Assembly: GCA_040755915.1 (NCBI GenBank)
Contig: JBFLWM010000007.1
Location: 6,475 to 70,474 of the forward strand
Origin: Sulfurivermis sp040755915
GTDB lineage: Bacteria > Pseudomonadota > Gammaproteobacteria > Thiohalomonadales > Thiohalomonadaceae
Length of the DNA stretch: 64,000 nt
Reading direction: 5' to 3'
Shown: positions 29,475 to 37,466 of the stretch, piece after piece
Position numbering within the stretch: the stretch's first letter is position 1
Layout of the letters: each line of letters begins with the position of its first letter
Position numbers and translations under genes: made by a program
Notes under the pieces: generated by a model
Told to the model about the DNA's origin: nothing
Database searches by the model: none
Seen by the model: only the letters and a program-made list of their open reading frames with translations

Positions 29475-29506
29475 AGGGGCTGCATGATGAGCAGCCCCTT
29501 TGTTTT
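29475..29506 (+). terminator. Intrinsic terminator of the transglutaminase/ATP-grasp operon
   Basis: GGGGCTGC-ATGATGA-GCAGCCCC, a perfect 8-bp stem with a 7-nt loop, followed by TTTGTTTT. It lies directly after the outer-membrane barrel gene. Its T-run touches the stop codon of the convergent MFS gene, so it separates the two units and may serve both weakly. Confidence 0.88.
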
Positions 29507-30834
29507 CAATGGCCGCTGTGTACGATGTTCCTGGCGCCGGTTTCCAGGATGCGCGACGCTGCAATGACGGCCAGTGCGGCAAAAGCGAGCATCAGCCACA
29601 GTGCAGCATGATAATTGGCGGCGCTGTACAGGCGTACGCCGTTCAGCATCGTGCCATCCCAGCCCCGGTCCAGCACCCAGCCGAACAACGGCTGCATGAT
29701 CGCCGCCCCCAGAAACAGCCCGGTATTCACCACGCTGATCGCCATGCCCGACAACGCCGGTGCGCACACCTCCTTGGCACAGGCATAACTCAGCACGAAG
29801 CCGCTGCCGCACAGGCCGAGCAGTGCAAACAACAGCATGCCGCTGGTGCCCGGCGTCCACGGCAGCCACAGCAGGCCGGCACACACCAGCAGATACAGCA
29901 GCGCACTGGCCACCATCACCACCTTGCGCCGGCCCAATCGGTCCGAGATCCAGCCCAGCAGCAGGGTGCCCACCGCCATCGCCAGCAGGGTCAGGGTGGT
30001 GTACTGCGCCGCCTCGTCACGGCTCAGGCCATGGACATCGCGCAGCAGCGGAATTCCCCACAGCCCGGCAAAGGCGAACATGCCGCCGGCCATGCCGAAG
30101 TTGAACCAGAAACCGGGCCAGACGCGCAGATTGCCCCACACCGCGCGCATGTCGTGCAGCCAGTGCCGCTCGCGCTCCGCATGGGCTGTCTTGCCCTCCA
30201 TCGCGCGCACGGAAGGAAAGCCGGCATCCTCCGGCCGGTTGCGCACGATGAGCAGCGACAGCACCGCCAGCAGCAGGGAGAACACACCGATGCCGACGAA
30301 GGCCGCGCGCCAGGACACATGCCCGAGCAGCCAGGCCAGCGGGCCCGCCGCCAGGATGGAGCCGACATTGCCGAGCAGCAGGGTAACGCCGCTGATGAGC
30401 CCGTAAATGCGTTCACGGAACCACACCGTGTTGCTCTTCATCAGGCCGACGAAGATCACCGACACACCCAGCCCCACCAGAAAGCGGCCGGTCATCGCCA
30501 TCTCCATGGACTCGGCCAGGCCGAAGACGATGGAGCCGATGCCGGCCACCAGATTTCCCAGCGTCGCTACCGTACGCGCACCGACTGTATCCGCCAGCAC
30601 ACCGGAGGGGATCTGCATGGCGGTGTAAATGTAGTAATACATCGCCGCCAACGAACCGAGTGCGGCGCCGGTGGTGTGGAAGGCGGTCATCAGCTCGGCG
30701 GAGACCACGGCGGGCGCCATGCGGTGAAAGAACACCGACATGTAGGCCAGGATCAATACGGCATAGATGGCCCAGCGCACCTGCTGGAAACGGCGGGGGT
30801 CATAGGCTGTCGGATGATGGGTCATGGCGTGCAT
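29506..30834 (-). CDS. Major facilitator superfamily transporter
   Basis: A 442-residue protein with about twelve membrane helices. The MFS signature lies between TM2 and TM3 (GVLADTVGARTVATLG), with its pseudo-repeat in the second half (GWISDRLGRRKVVMVAS). RFLVGLGVSVIFVGLMKS resembles the TM4 region of metabolite:proton symporters. The substrate is unknown. An ATG three codons into the frame (THHPTAYDP) is an equally good start. It is divergent from ubiD with about 96 bp between. Confidence 0.88.
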   Translation of the reverse strand: MHAMTHHPTAYDPRRFQQVRWAIYAVLILAYMSVFFHRMAPAVVSAELMTAFHTTGAALGSLAAMYYYIYTAMQIPSGVLADTVGARTVATLGNLVAGIGSIVFGLAESMEMAMTGRFLVGLGVSVIFVGLMKSNTVWFRERIYGLISGVTLLLGNVGSILAAGPLAWLLGHVSWRAAFVGIGVFSLLLAVLSLLIVRNRPEDAGFPSVRAMEGKTAHAERERHWLHDMRAVWGNLRVWPGFWFNFGMAGGMFAFAGLWGIPLLRDVHGLSRDEAAQYTTLTLLAMAVGTLLLGWISDRLGRRKVVMVASALLYLLVCAGLLWLPWTPGTSGMLLFALLGLCGSGFVLSYACAKEVCAPALSGMAISVVNTGLFLGAAIMQPLFGWVLDRGWDGTMLNGVRLYSAANYHAALWLMLAFAALAVIAASRILETGARNIVHSGH

Positions 30835-30930
30835 ATATTGGAGGCGAGGCGTGCATCTTAGCCGATTTTCACACCGCAGCCCCGCGGCGCCGGGCTGCTA
30901 TAATCCGGCATCCCCCATGCGAGGCCGGCC

Positions 30931-32394
30931 ATGAAATACAAGGATCTGCGCGACTTCATCGCCCTGCTGGAACGACGCGGCGAACTGAAACGCATCACTG
31001 TCGAGGTCGATCCCTATCTCGAGATGACCGAGATCTGCGACCGCACCCTGCGCGCGGGCGGCCCGGCCCTGCTGTTCGAGAATCCCCGGGGGCACTCCGT
31101 GCCGGTGCTGGGCAATCTGTTCGGCACGCCGGAGCGCGTCGCCCTCGGCATGGGCGAGGAATCGGTCGGCGCACTGCGCGAGGTGGGCCAGCTGCTCGCC
31201 TTCCTCAAGGAGCCGGAACCGCCCAAGGGCCTGCGCGATGCCCTCGACAAGCTGCCCAAATTCAAGCAGGTGCTCAACATGGCGCCCAAGGTGGTAAGGG
31301 GCGCGCCGTGCCAGGAAATCGTGCTGGAGGGCGACGACGTGGACCTAGGCCAGCTGCCGATCCAGACCTGCTGGCCGGGCGACGCCGCCCCACTCATCAC
31401 CTGGGGACTGGTGGTCACGCGCGGCCCGCACAAGGAGCGGCAGAATCTCGGCATCTATCGCCAGCAGGTGCTGGGCCGCAACAAGGTGATCATGCGCTGG
31501 CTGTCGCACCGCGGCGGCGCGCTGGATTTCCGCGACTGGCAACAGACGCATCCGGGCCAGCCGTTTCCCATTGCTGTCGCCCTCGGCGCCGACCCCGCCA
31601 CCATCCTCGGCGCGGTGACGCCGGTACCGGATACGCTGAGCGAATACGCCTTCGCCGGCCTGCTGCGCGGCGGCAAGAGCGAAGTGGTGAAGTGCATCGG
31701 CAGCGACCTGCAGGTACCCGCCTCGGCCGAGTACGTGCTGGAGGGCGTGATCCATCCGGGCGAGATGGCCGAGGAAGGCCCCTACGGCGACCACACCGGA
31801 TACTACAACGAGGTGGACCGTTTCCCGGTGTTCACCATCGAACGCATCACCCGGCGCAAGAATCCCATCTATCACTCCACCTACACCGGACGGCCGCCCG
31901 ACGAACCGGCGGTGCTGGGCGTGGCGCTGAACGAAGTGTTCGTGCCGATCCTGCAAAGGCAGTTCCCGGAGATCGTCGATTTCTACCTGCCGCCGGAAGG
32001 CTGTTCGTATCGCATGGCGGTGGTGAGCATCAAGAAACAGTATCCCGGCCATGCCAAGCGCGTGATGCTCGGCATCTGGTCGTTCCTGCGCCAGTTCATG
32101 TACACCAAGTTCGTCATCGTCACAGATGACGACGTCAACGTGCGCGACTGGAAGGACGTGATCTGGGCCATGACCACGCGCATGGACCCGGTGCGCGACA
32201 CCACGATGATCGAGAACACCCCCATCGACTATCTCGACTTCGCCTCGCCCATCTCGGGCCTCGGTTCCAAGATCGGCTTCGACGCCACCAACAAGTGGCC
32301 GGGCGAGACCAGCCGCGAGTGGGGCACGCCGATCCGCATGAGCGACGAGGTGAAGCAGCGCGTCGATGCGCTGTGGGAGCAACTGGGGATCTGA
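30931..32394 (+). CDS. ubiD: 4-hydroxy-3-polyprenylbenzoate decarboxylase
   Basis: A 487-residue enzyme of ubiquinone synthesis that needs prenylated FMN made by UbiX. It has the UbiD N-terminus MKYKDLRDFIALLERRGELK, the prFMN and metal-binding QNLGIYRQQVLGRNKVIMRW and EYAFAGLLRGG segments, the catalytic EGPYGDHTGYY and the C-terminal tail of proteobacterial UbiD. Length equals that of E. coli UbiD within about ten residues. A Fre-like 2Fe-2S flavin reductase lies 2.6 kb downstream, comparable to the ubiD-fre linkage in enterobacteria. Confidence 0.95.
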   Translation: MKYKDLRDFIALLERRGELKRITVEVDPYLEMTEICDRTLRAGGPALLFENPRGHSVPVLGNLFGTPERVALGMGEESVGALREVGQLLAFLKEPEPPKGLRDALDKLPKFKQVLNMAPKVVRGAPCQEIVLEGDDVDLGQLPIQTCWPGDAAPLITWGLVVTRGPHKERQNLGIYRQQVLGRNKVIMRWLSHRGGALDFRDWQQTHPGQPFPIAVALGADPATILGAVTPVPDTLSEYAFAGLLRGGKSEVVKCIGSDLQVPASAEYVLEGVIHPGEMAEEGPYGDHTGYYNEVDRFPVFTIERITRRKNPIYHSTYTGRPPDEPAVLGVALNEVFVPILQRQFPEIVDFYLPPEGCSYRMAVVSIKKQYPGHAKRVMLGIWSFLRQFMYTKFVIVTDDDVNVRDWKDVIWAMTTRMDPVRDTTMIENTPIDYLDFASPISGLGSKIGFDATNKWPGETSREWGTPIRMSDEVKQRVDALWEQLGI

Positions 32395-32431
32395 AAACCC
32401 TGCACCGCAATGGACGCAGCATCCTTTGCGG

Positions 32432-32863
32432 TTAAGCGCTCCGATGCAGGCGCACGCCGTCGCGGATATTGAGTGCAATCAGGGTCAGGTTGGCCGCGCC
32501 GGCCAGCAGCTCCGCGGCCTGCACCACGTAAAACATCCCGTCCATGTCTCCCGCCGCCGCCCAGCGATCCAGCAGCAGTGCCGCCGGCAGCAGGATCAGC
32601 AGGCCGTTGCCGGCGATGAAGGGCATGCGCCTCTGCTTCGCCGCCAGCAGCCCGCCGCTGCGCCCGCGCGCGAGGGCAAAGCCGCTGACACCGGTGAACA
32701 TCAGCGCCGGGATCAGCACCCACAGCCCCTGCACGATGGCTGCCTTGACGCGGGCGATGGCGGCCGGGTCGCCGCCGACTTCGACGATCACGGTGGCTGA
32801 GAAGAACACCAGGATGGTGAGGAAGGCGATACTGCCGGCGATGGCGTGGGGGAGGGATTTCAT
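32432..32863 (-). CDS. Four-helix membrane protein of unknown function
   Basis: A 143-residue integral membrane protein with helices at about 7-29, 46-65, 80-98 and 110-132 and a short basic C-terminus. No family is recognised with confidence. It is divergent from a MarR regulator with a 59-bp gap containing GACAGCATGCTGTC, a palindrome that fits a MarR operator, so it is likely the regulator's target. It is convergent with ubiD. Confidence 0.7.
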   Translation of the reverse strand: MKSLPHAIAGSIAFLTILVFFSATVIVEVGGDPAAIARVKAAIVQGLWVLIPALMFTGVSGFALARGRSGGLLAAKQRRMPFIAGNGLLILLPAALLLDRWAAAGDMDGMFYVVQAAELLAGAANLTLIALNIRDGVRLHRSA

Positions 32864-32907
32864 GCGAGTGTCTCCTGCACCAGGTTGACACGATCCTGTC
32901 GATTTGA

Positions 32908-32921
32908 CAGCATGCTGTCAA
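32908..32921. promoter_or_regulatory. Palindromic operator candidate for the adjacent MarR regulator
   Basis: GACAGCATGCTGTC is a perfect 14-bp palindrome just upstream of the marR-like start codon and within the divergent intergenic region. Position and symmetry fit autoregulation together with control of the opposite membrane-protein gene. This assignment is inferred from geometry only. Confidence 0.55.
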
Positions 32922-32922
32922 T

Positions 32923-33378
32923 ATGAAAAACGCCACTGCCCACACCCGCGCCGGCGGGCTGTTCACCGAGCTGGTGCTGGAGACCTTCCGCTTCAATGGC
33001 CGCCTCATCGCCGCCGGCGACGCCATGAGCGCGCCGCTGGGCCTCACCAGCGCACGCTGGCAGGTCCTCGGCGCCATCGCCCTCGACGGCAAGGCCCTTA
33101 CGGTAGCCGACATCGCACGCCGCATGGGTCTGAAGCGGCAGAGCGTGCAACGTCTCGCCGATGCCCTGGTGGAGGAGGGACTGCTGCTGCGCGAGGACAA
33201 CCCGGCCCATCGCCGCGCACCGCTGCACCGCCTGAGCAAGGCGGGTGAACGTGCCTACCGCGCGCTGGACGAAAAACAGGCGGCGTGGGCGGCGGAGTGT
33301 GCCCAGGGCATTCCGGCACAGCGCCTGGCCGACGCGCTCGCGATAATCGCTACACTGCGCCAGCGGCTGGAGGGTTAG
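32923..33378 (+). CDS. MarR-family transcriptional regulator
   Basis: A 151-residue winged-helix regulator. The core reads LTSARWQVLGAIALDGKALTVADIARRMGLKRQSVQRLADALVEEGLL across the DNA-recognition helices, followed by the wing (NPAHRRAPLHRLSKAGERAYR) and a C-terminal dimerisation helix. It is divergent from a small membrane-protein gene, its probable target. The effector is unknown. Confidence 0.9.
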   Translation: MKNATAHTRAGGLFTELVLETFRFNGRLIAAGDAMSAPLGLTSARWQVLGAIALDGKALTVADIARRMGLKRQSVQRLADALVEEGLLLREDNPAHRRAPLHRLSKAGERAYRALDEKQAAWAAECAQGIPAQRLADALAIIATLRQRLEG

Positions 33379-33429
33379 GCTCCGGTTGGCGTATCCTGCA
33401 CAGGTCATTCGCAAGCAGACGGAACGGCA

Positions 33430-34059
33430 ATGCAGAAGATCATGGTGCTCAACCCCAAGGGCGGCTGCGGCAAAACCACCGTGGCGACCAATCTCGCCGG
33501 CTTCCTGGCCCAGGCGGGCAAGAAGGTGGCCATGGCCGACTTCGATCCGCAGGGCAGCAGCATCGACTGGCTGGCGGTGCGGCCCGCCGAACGGCCGACC
33601 ATCTATCACGTCTCGCTGGATGAGGAAAAGGACAAGCTGCTGCTGCCGCTGGGGATGGACTACGTGGTCATGGATGCCCCCGCCGCGGTGCACGGCAAGG
33701 ATCTCAAGCGGCACGTCAAGCGCGCGCAGACCCTGCTCATCCCGGTGCTGCCCTCGCCCATCGACATCCGTGCCTGCGCCCGCTTCGTGGAAGAGTTGCT
33801 GCTGGTGGGCCGCGTCTCGCGCCAGGAAACGCGCATCGCCGTCATCGCCAACCGGGTGAAGGAACACACCCTCATCTACCACACCCTGCAGCGCTTCCTC
33901 ACCAGCCTGGGCATCCCCTTCCTCACCACCCTGCGCGACAGCCAGAACTACATCCGCGCCGCCGATCGCGGCCTCGGCATCGCCGAGCTGCCGCCGGCCC
34001 TGGTGGAGGTCGATGTGGCACAGTGGCAACCGATCCTGCGCTGGCTGGCCGAGCAATAA
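33430..34059 (+). CDS. ParA/MinD-family ATPase, orphan
   Basis: A 209-residue short ParA-type ATPase: deviant Walker A in NPKGGCGKTTVATNLA (residues 7-22), the A' segment ADFDPQGSSIDWL and Walker B-like DYVVMDAPAAV. It lacks the N-terminal DNA-binding extension of plasmid ParA and no parB neighbour is present. Such orphan ParA-like proteins position protein complexes (chemotaxis arrays, pili, carboxysomes), but the cargo here is unknown. It is convergent with an epimerase-like gene. Confidence 0.85.
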   Translation: MQKIMVLNPKGGCGKTTVATNLAGFLAQAGKKVAMADFDPQGSSIDWLAVRPAERPTIYHVSLDEEKDKLLLPLGMDYVVMDAPAAVHGKDLKRHVKRAQTLLIPVLPSPIDIRACARFVEELLLVGRVSRQETRIAVIANRVKEHTLIYHTLQRFLTSLGIPFLTTLRDSQNYIRAADRGLGIAELPPALVEVDVAQWQPILRWLAEQ

Positions 34060-34088
34060 CAACCGCTCTCCCGCACCAACCCTACGGG

Positions 34089-34943
34089 TCAAACGTCTTG
34101 CAGACCCGCCGCCAGATCGGGATAGCGCAGCGTCACCCCCAGTTCGTGCAGCAGGCGCCGGTTGTCCATGCGGCGCGATTCGGTGAGATAGGACAGCATG
34201 GCGGGGCTGAGCTGCTGCATGGCCTGCGCCAGGGTCAGTGCCGGCGGGCGCGGCAGGCCGAAGCGGTCGGCCACGGCATAGAAGTACTGCGTCATGGTGC
34301 CGTTGCTGCCGTCGCTGACGTTGTAGATGCGATCGGTGCCGCCGCGTTCGGCGGCCGCGACGCAGATGGCCGCCAGGTCGTCGGCGTGGATGCGGTTGGT
34401 GTAGCCACATTCCTCCTCGCGCAGTACCGGCGTGCCGGCCTGCAGCCGCTCCAGCGGCCAGCGGCCGGGGCCATAGATACCGCCGACGCGCAGGATATTG
34501 ACCCTTGCCCCGCTTTCGCGTCCCCAGGTACGCAACGCCGTCTCCGCATCCAGACGGCGATGCGCCCGATCGGTGGCGGGCGCCGGCGGCGTGTCCTCAT
34601 CCACCCAGGCGCCGTCACGATCGCCGTACACCCCCGAAGTGGAGATGTAGATCACACGCTCCGGTCGCAGGCCGGCGGCGATGAAGGCGCGCATGCGCGG
34701 ATCGGTGTCGCCCTGCGGCGGGGGCGGTGCGAAGTAGTAGACTGTCGCGCCGTTGAGGGGCAAAGTAACAAGGGTTGTAGGGATATCGAGGTCGCCCCGC
34801 ACCGGCGTGATGCCGGCGGCAGTCAGGCGGGCCGCCGCCTCGTCGCTGCGCGCCAGGGCCTGCACCGTGTGGCCGCGGGCCTGCCACAGCCGGGCGACGC
34901 GCAGGCCGATATCGCCGCAACCGATGATAAAAATCAAATTCAC
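34089..34943 (-). CDS. NAD(P)-dependent epimerase/short-chain dehydrogenase-like protein (YeeZ type)
   Basis: A 284-residue atypical extended SDR. The dinucleotide loop is IIGCGDIGLRVARLW (5-19). A YISTSGVYGD segment carries the active-site region, and a C-terminal portion (HELGVTLRYPDLAAGLQDV) follows. Similar genes are annotated as YeeZ-like nucleoside-diphosphate-sugar epimerases without a known substrate. It is divergent from the 2Fe-2S flavin reductase gene. Confidence 0.82.
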   Translation of the reverse strand: MNLIFIIGCGDIGLRVARLWQARGHTVQALARSDEAAARLTAAGITPVRGDLDIPTTLVTLPLNGATVYYFAPPPPQGDTDPRMRAFIAAGLRPERVIYISTSGVYGDRDGAWVDEDTPPAPATDRAHRRLDAETALRTWGRESGARVNILRVGGIYGPGRWPLERLQAGTPVLREEECGYTNRIHADDLAAICVAAAERGGTDRIYNVSDGSNGTMTQYFYAVADRFGLPRPPALTLAQAMQQLSPAMLSYLTESRRMDNRRLLHELGVTLRYPDLAAGLQDV

Positions 34944-35019
34944 GGTTTATCTCCAGGGCCGATTAACGGATAATTCATACCTTTATTGTCAACAATAACC
35001 CAGCGGCAAGGTAGAGTTA

Positions 35020-36033
35020 ATGAGCTTCAAAGTCCAGGTTGAACCCAGTGGTCACGAATTCCCGGTGGAACAGGGCGAATCCGTCCTCGATGCAGCCCTG
35101 CGCCACGGCCTCGCCTTCCCCTATGGCTGCCGCAACGGCTTCTGCGGCGCCTGCAAGTGCAAGGTGGTCAGCGGCGAGGTGAACTATGGCGACGAGGAGC
35201 CGGGCGCCCTCACCGAGCAGGAGCTGGCCGTGGGCATGAGCCTGCCCTGCGTGGCCAAGGCCGGTTCCGATCTGGTACTGGAGATCAAGGAAGTTACCGC
35301 GACCAAGGATATCCCGATCCGCACCCTGCCGGCCAAGATTGGCCGCATGGAGAAACTCAGCCCCAACGTGATGGGCCTGTGGCTCAAGCTGCCGGAGGGC
35401 GACCGCCTGCAGTATCTGGCCGGCCAGTACGTCAACTTCCTCCTCGCCGACGGCAGGAAGCGCGCCTTCTCCATCGCCAACGCCCCGCACGACGATGAAT
35501 TCCTCGAGTTCCACATCGGTCTGGTGCGCGGCGGCCGCTTCACCGAACAGGTGTTCAGCGAGATGCACGAAAAGGACCTGGTGCGCATCGAAGGCCCGCA
35601 CGGCAGCTTCTTCCTGCGCGAGGACTCCGACCGCCCCATCATCCTGCTCGCCACCGGCACCGGCTTCGGCCCGGTGAAGGCCATCATCGAACACGCCCTG
35701 GCCGAAGGCGTGCAGCGCCCCATCCACATCTACTGGGGTGCCCGCACCAAGAGCGACCTGTATATGCACGACCGTGCGCTGCGCTGGGCGCGGGAGTATG
35801 TGAACGTCCACTACCACCCGGTACTGTCACGCCCGGCGGCAGAGGATCAGTGGGAAGGTCGCACCGGCTACGTGCAGGATGCGGTACTGGCCGACTTCGC
35901 CGACGTCACCGGCTTCGAGGTTTACGCCTGCGGCCTGCCGGAGATGGTGCTCGGCGCCAGGAAGGCCCTGGTGGAACGCGGCCTCGACCCGGAACACTGC
36001 TACTCCGACGCCTTCGAGTGGGCCAAGGACTAG
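35020..36033 (+). CDS. 2Fe-2S ferredoxin:flavin reductase (CDP-6-deoxyglucoseen reductase/Fre-like)
   Basis: A 337-residue electron-transfer protein. The N-terminal plant-type ferredoxin has the cluster ligands in YGCRNGFCGACKCKV plus a fourth Cys in SLPCVAKA. An FAD domain (KRAFSIANAP) and an NAD(P)-binding domain (ILLATGTGFGPVKAI) with C-terminal EVYACGLPEMV follow. The architecture matches proteins annotated CDP-6-deoxy-delta-3,4-glucoseen reductase, but no deoxysugar genes are near. A role supplying electrons or reduced flavin (relevant to UbiX/UbiD) is a reasonable guess. A 95-bp repeat starts 8 bp after the stop. Confidence 0.88.
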   Translation: MSFKVQVEPSGHEFPVEQGESVLDAALRHGLAFPYGCRNGFCGACKCKVVSGEVNYGDEEPGALTEQELAVGMSLPCVAKAGSDLVLEIKEVTATKDIPIRTLPAKIGRMEKLSPNVMGLWLKLPEGDRLQYLAGQYVNFLLADGRKRAFSIANAPHDDEFLEFHIGLVRGGRFTEQVFSEMHEKDLVRIEGPHGSFFLREDSDRPIILLATGTGFGPVKAIIEHALAEGVQRPIHIYWGARTKSDLYMHDRALRWAREYVNVHYHPVLSRPAAEDQWEGRTGYVQDAVLADFADVTGFEVYACGLPEMVLGARKALVERGLDPEHCYSDAFEWAKD

Positions 36034-36040
36034 CTCCTGT

Positions 36041-36241
36041 CTGTAGGAGCCGAGTCCTCTCGGCGAACAGCGCCGGTGTCAGATGCTGGTTCGCCCGCGG
36101 CGTGGGCTCCTACGGTTTCTTCATGTTCCGCGTCACTGGCTTCGATCTGTAGGAGCCGAGTCCTCTCGGCGAACAGCGCCGGTGTCAGACGCTGGTTCGC
36201 CCGCGGTGTGGGCTCCTACGGTTTCTTCATGTTCCGCGTCA
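36041..36241. repeat. Tandem 95-bp direct repeat made of REP-like elements
   Basis: Copy 1 is 36041-36135 and copy 2 is 36147-36241 (106-bp period), differing at only two positions. Each holds a REP-like unit with terminal inverted repeats GTAGGAGCC and GGCTCCTAC (36043-36113 and 36149-36219) followed by GGTTTCTTCATGTTCCGCGTCA. In copy 2 that tail is the coding 3' end of hemY, so copy 1 also carries a duplicate of the hemY 3' end. Confidence 0.93.
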
Positions 36242-37466
36242 TCAGCGGAAAGCGCTTCAACGGCACCACCGGCCCGGACTTGCCGTTGCCGGTCACCAGG
36301 GCCAGGCCCTTGTGATAGTAGTCGCGGGCGGTACTCTCCTCGCCCAGGCGCTCCAGCAGTTCGCCCAGCATGCGATAGGTTTCGGCACGGGCCTCCATGC
36401 CGGCGCTGGCCTCCAGATAGGCACGGGCCTTGCCCCACAGCTGGGCGCGCATGGCCAGCCGCCCCAGGCTCAGCAGCAGCAGCGGATGGCGCTGGTGGCG
36501 CTTGAGCCACTCCTCCGCCGCCGCCAGTTGCTGGGCGGGATTCTTGCCCTCGGCCAGCCCGTACAGACGCACCAGCTCCGCATCCCACTGCCGGCGCACC
36601 GCCTCGCGCAACAGATTTTCCGCCTCGTCGCCGCCGCCCAGGGCCAGCAGGCCGCGCACATAGGCCGCCAGCAGCGGCGCGTGCTGGCGCTGATGACGCG
36701 GGATGCGTTCCCACAGCTCGCGCAGCTTGTCCAGGTGGCCGTGCTCATGGGCATGGCGCAGCAGGGCCTCCCAGGCGCGGCGCTCCAGCAGGTCGGCCTC
36801 ATCCTCTTCCAGGGCACGGCGCTTGCGCAGCTCCGGCAGCAAAACCACCAGTTCGTTCCAGCTGCCCAGGCGTTCGTAGACCTGCTGCAACAGTTGCAGC
36901 ACACGCACGTTCTTCGGCGTCTTGCCGTGCAGATGCATCAGGGTGGCGAGCGCCTGTTCCAGCTGGCCGCTGGCCATCTGCAACTCGGCCTGGGTCACGC
37001 CCACGGCCAGCTCGCCTTCCGGCGAGGTCTTGTGGGCCATGGCGAGGTGGTAGTCGCGGCGCTCCTCGTCGCCCAGCATCTGGGCGGCGCGGGCGGCACC
37101 GAGATAGTTGAGCAGCGGCGTTTCGCTGCGCTCGGCATAACGCGACAGATCACGCTCGGCCTTGAGCCAGTGGCCCTCCGCCAGGGCGGTGAGACCGCGG
37201 TGGGTGACCAGACGGGCACGCAGCGCGCGCCGGCTGCTGCGCCAGGCGCGCAGGCGTGCCGGCAACGCCAGGGCTCCGGCAATCAGACGCAGGGCGGCAT
37301 AGAACAGGGCAAAGCCGAGCAACACCACCAGCACGGCGAAGGTGAAGGAGGTTTCGATGCTCCACGGCCCGTAGTTGATCAGCACATAGCCGGATTCGCT
37401 CTGCGCCAGCAGGGCCAGCCCCACCGCGCCGACCAGGACGACGATGACGAAGAACAGCAGCTTCAT
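36216..37466 (-). CDS. hemY: HemY, haem-biosynthesis-associated TPR membrane protein
   Basis: A 416-residue proteobacterial HemY (not protoporphyrinogen oxidase). The two N-terminal membrane helices (MKLLFFVIVVLVGAVGLALL and about 42-63) form the HemY_N domain, followed by TPR-like helices through the C-terminus. Its biochemical role is unknown but it is always linked to hemX and hemD. The start overlaps the hemX stop (ATGA). The stop codon TAG is supplied by the terminal repeat GTAGGAGCC of a REP-like element, so the last codons lie in duplicated sequence. Confidence 0.9.
   Translation of the reverse strand: MKLLFFVIVVLVGAVGLALLAQSESGYVLINYGPWSIETSFTFAVLVVLLGFALFYAALRLIAGALALPARLRAWRSSRRALRARLVTHRGLTALAEGHWLKAERDLSRYAERSETPLLNYLGAARAAQMLGDEERRDYHLAMAHKTSPEGELAVGVTQAELQMASGQLEQALATLMHLHGKTPKNVRVLQLLQQVYERLGSWNELVVLLPELRKRRALEEDEADLLERRAWEALLRHAHEHGHLDKLRELWERIPRHQRQHAPLLAAYVRGLLALGGGDEAENLLREAVRRQWDAELVRLYGLAEGKNPAQQLAAAEEWLKRHQRHPLLLLSLGRLAMRAQLWGKARAYLEASAGMEARAETYRMLGELLERLGEESTARDYYHKGLALVTGNGKSGPVVPLKRFPLMTRNMKKP

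Noticed and set aside
30660..32129. Open frame overlapping the MFS start and ubiD in another frame
   Set aside because: Arg/Gly/Pro-rich shadow; ubiD is unmistakable in its own frame.
36041..36241. Two direct repeats considered as a CRISPR fragment
   Set aside because: Only two 95-bp copies with an 11-bp spacer, each an inverted-repeat element; no cas genes.
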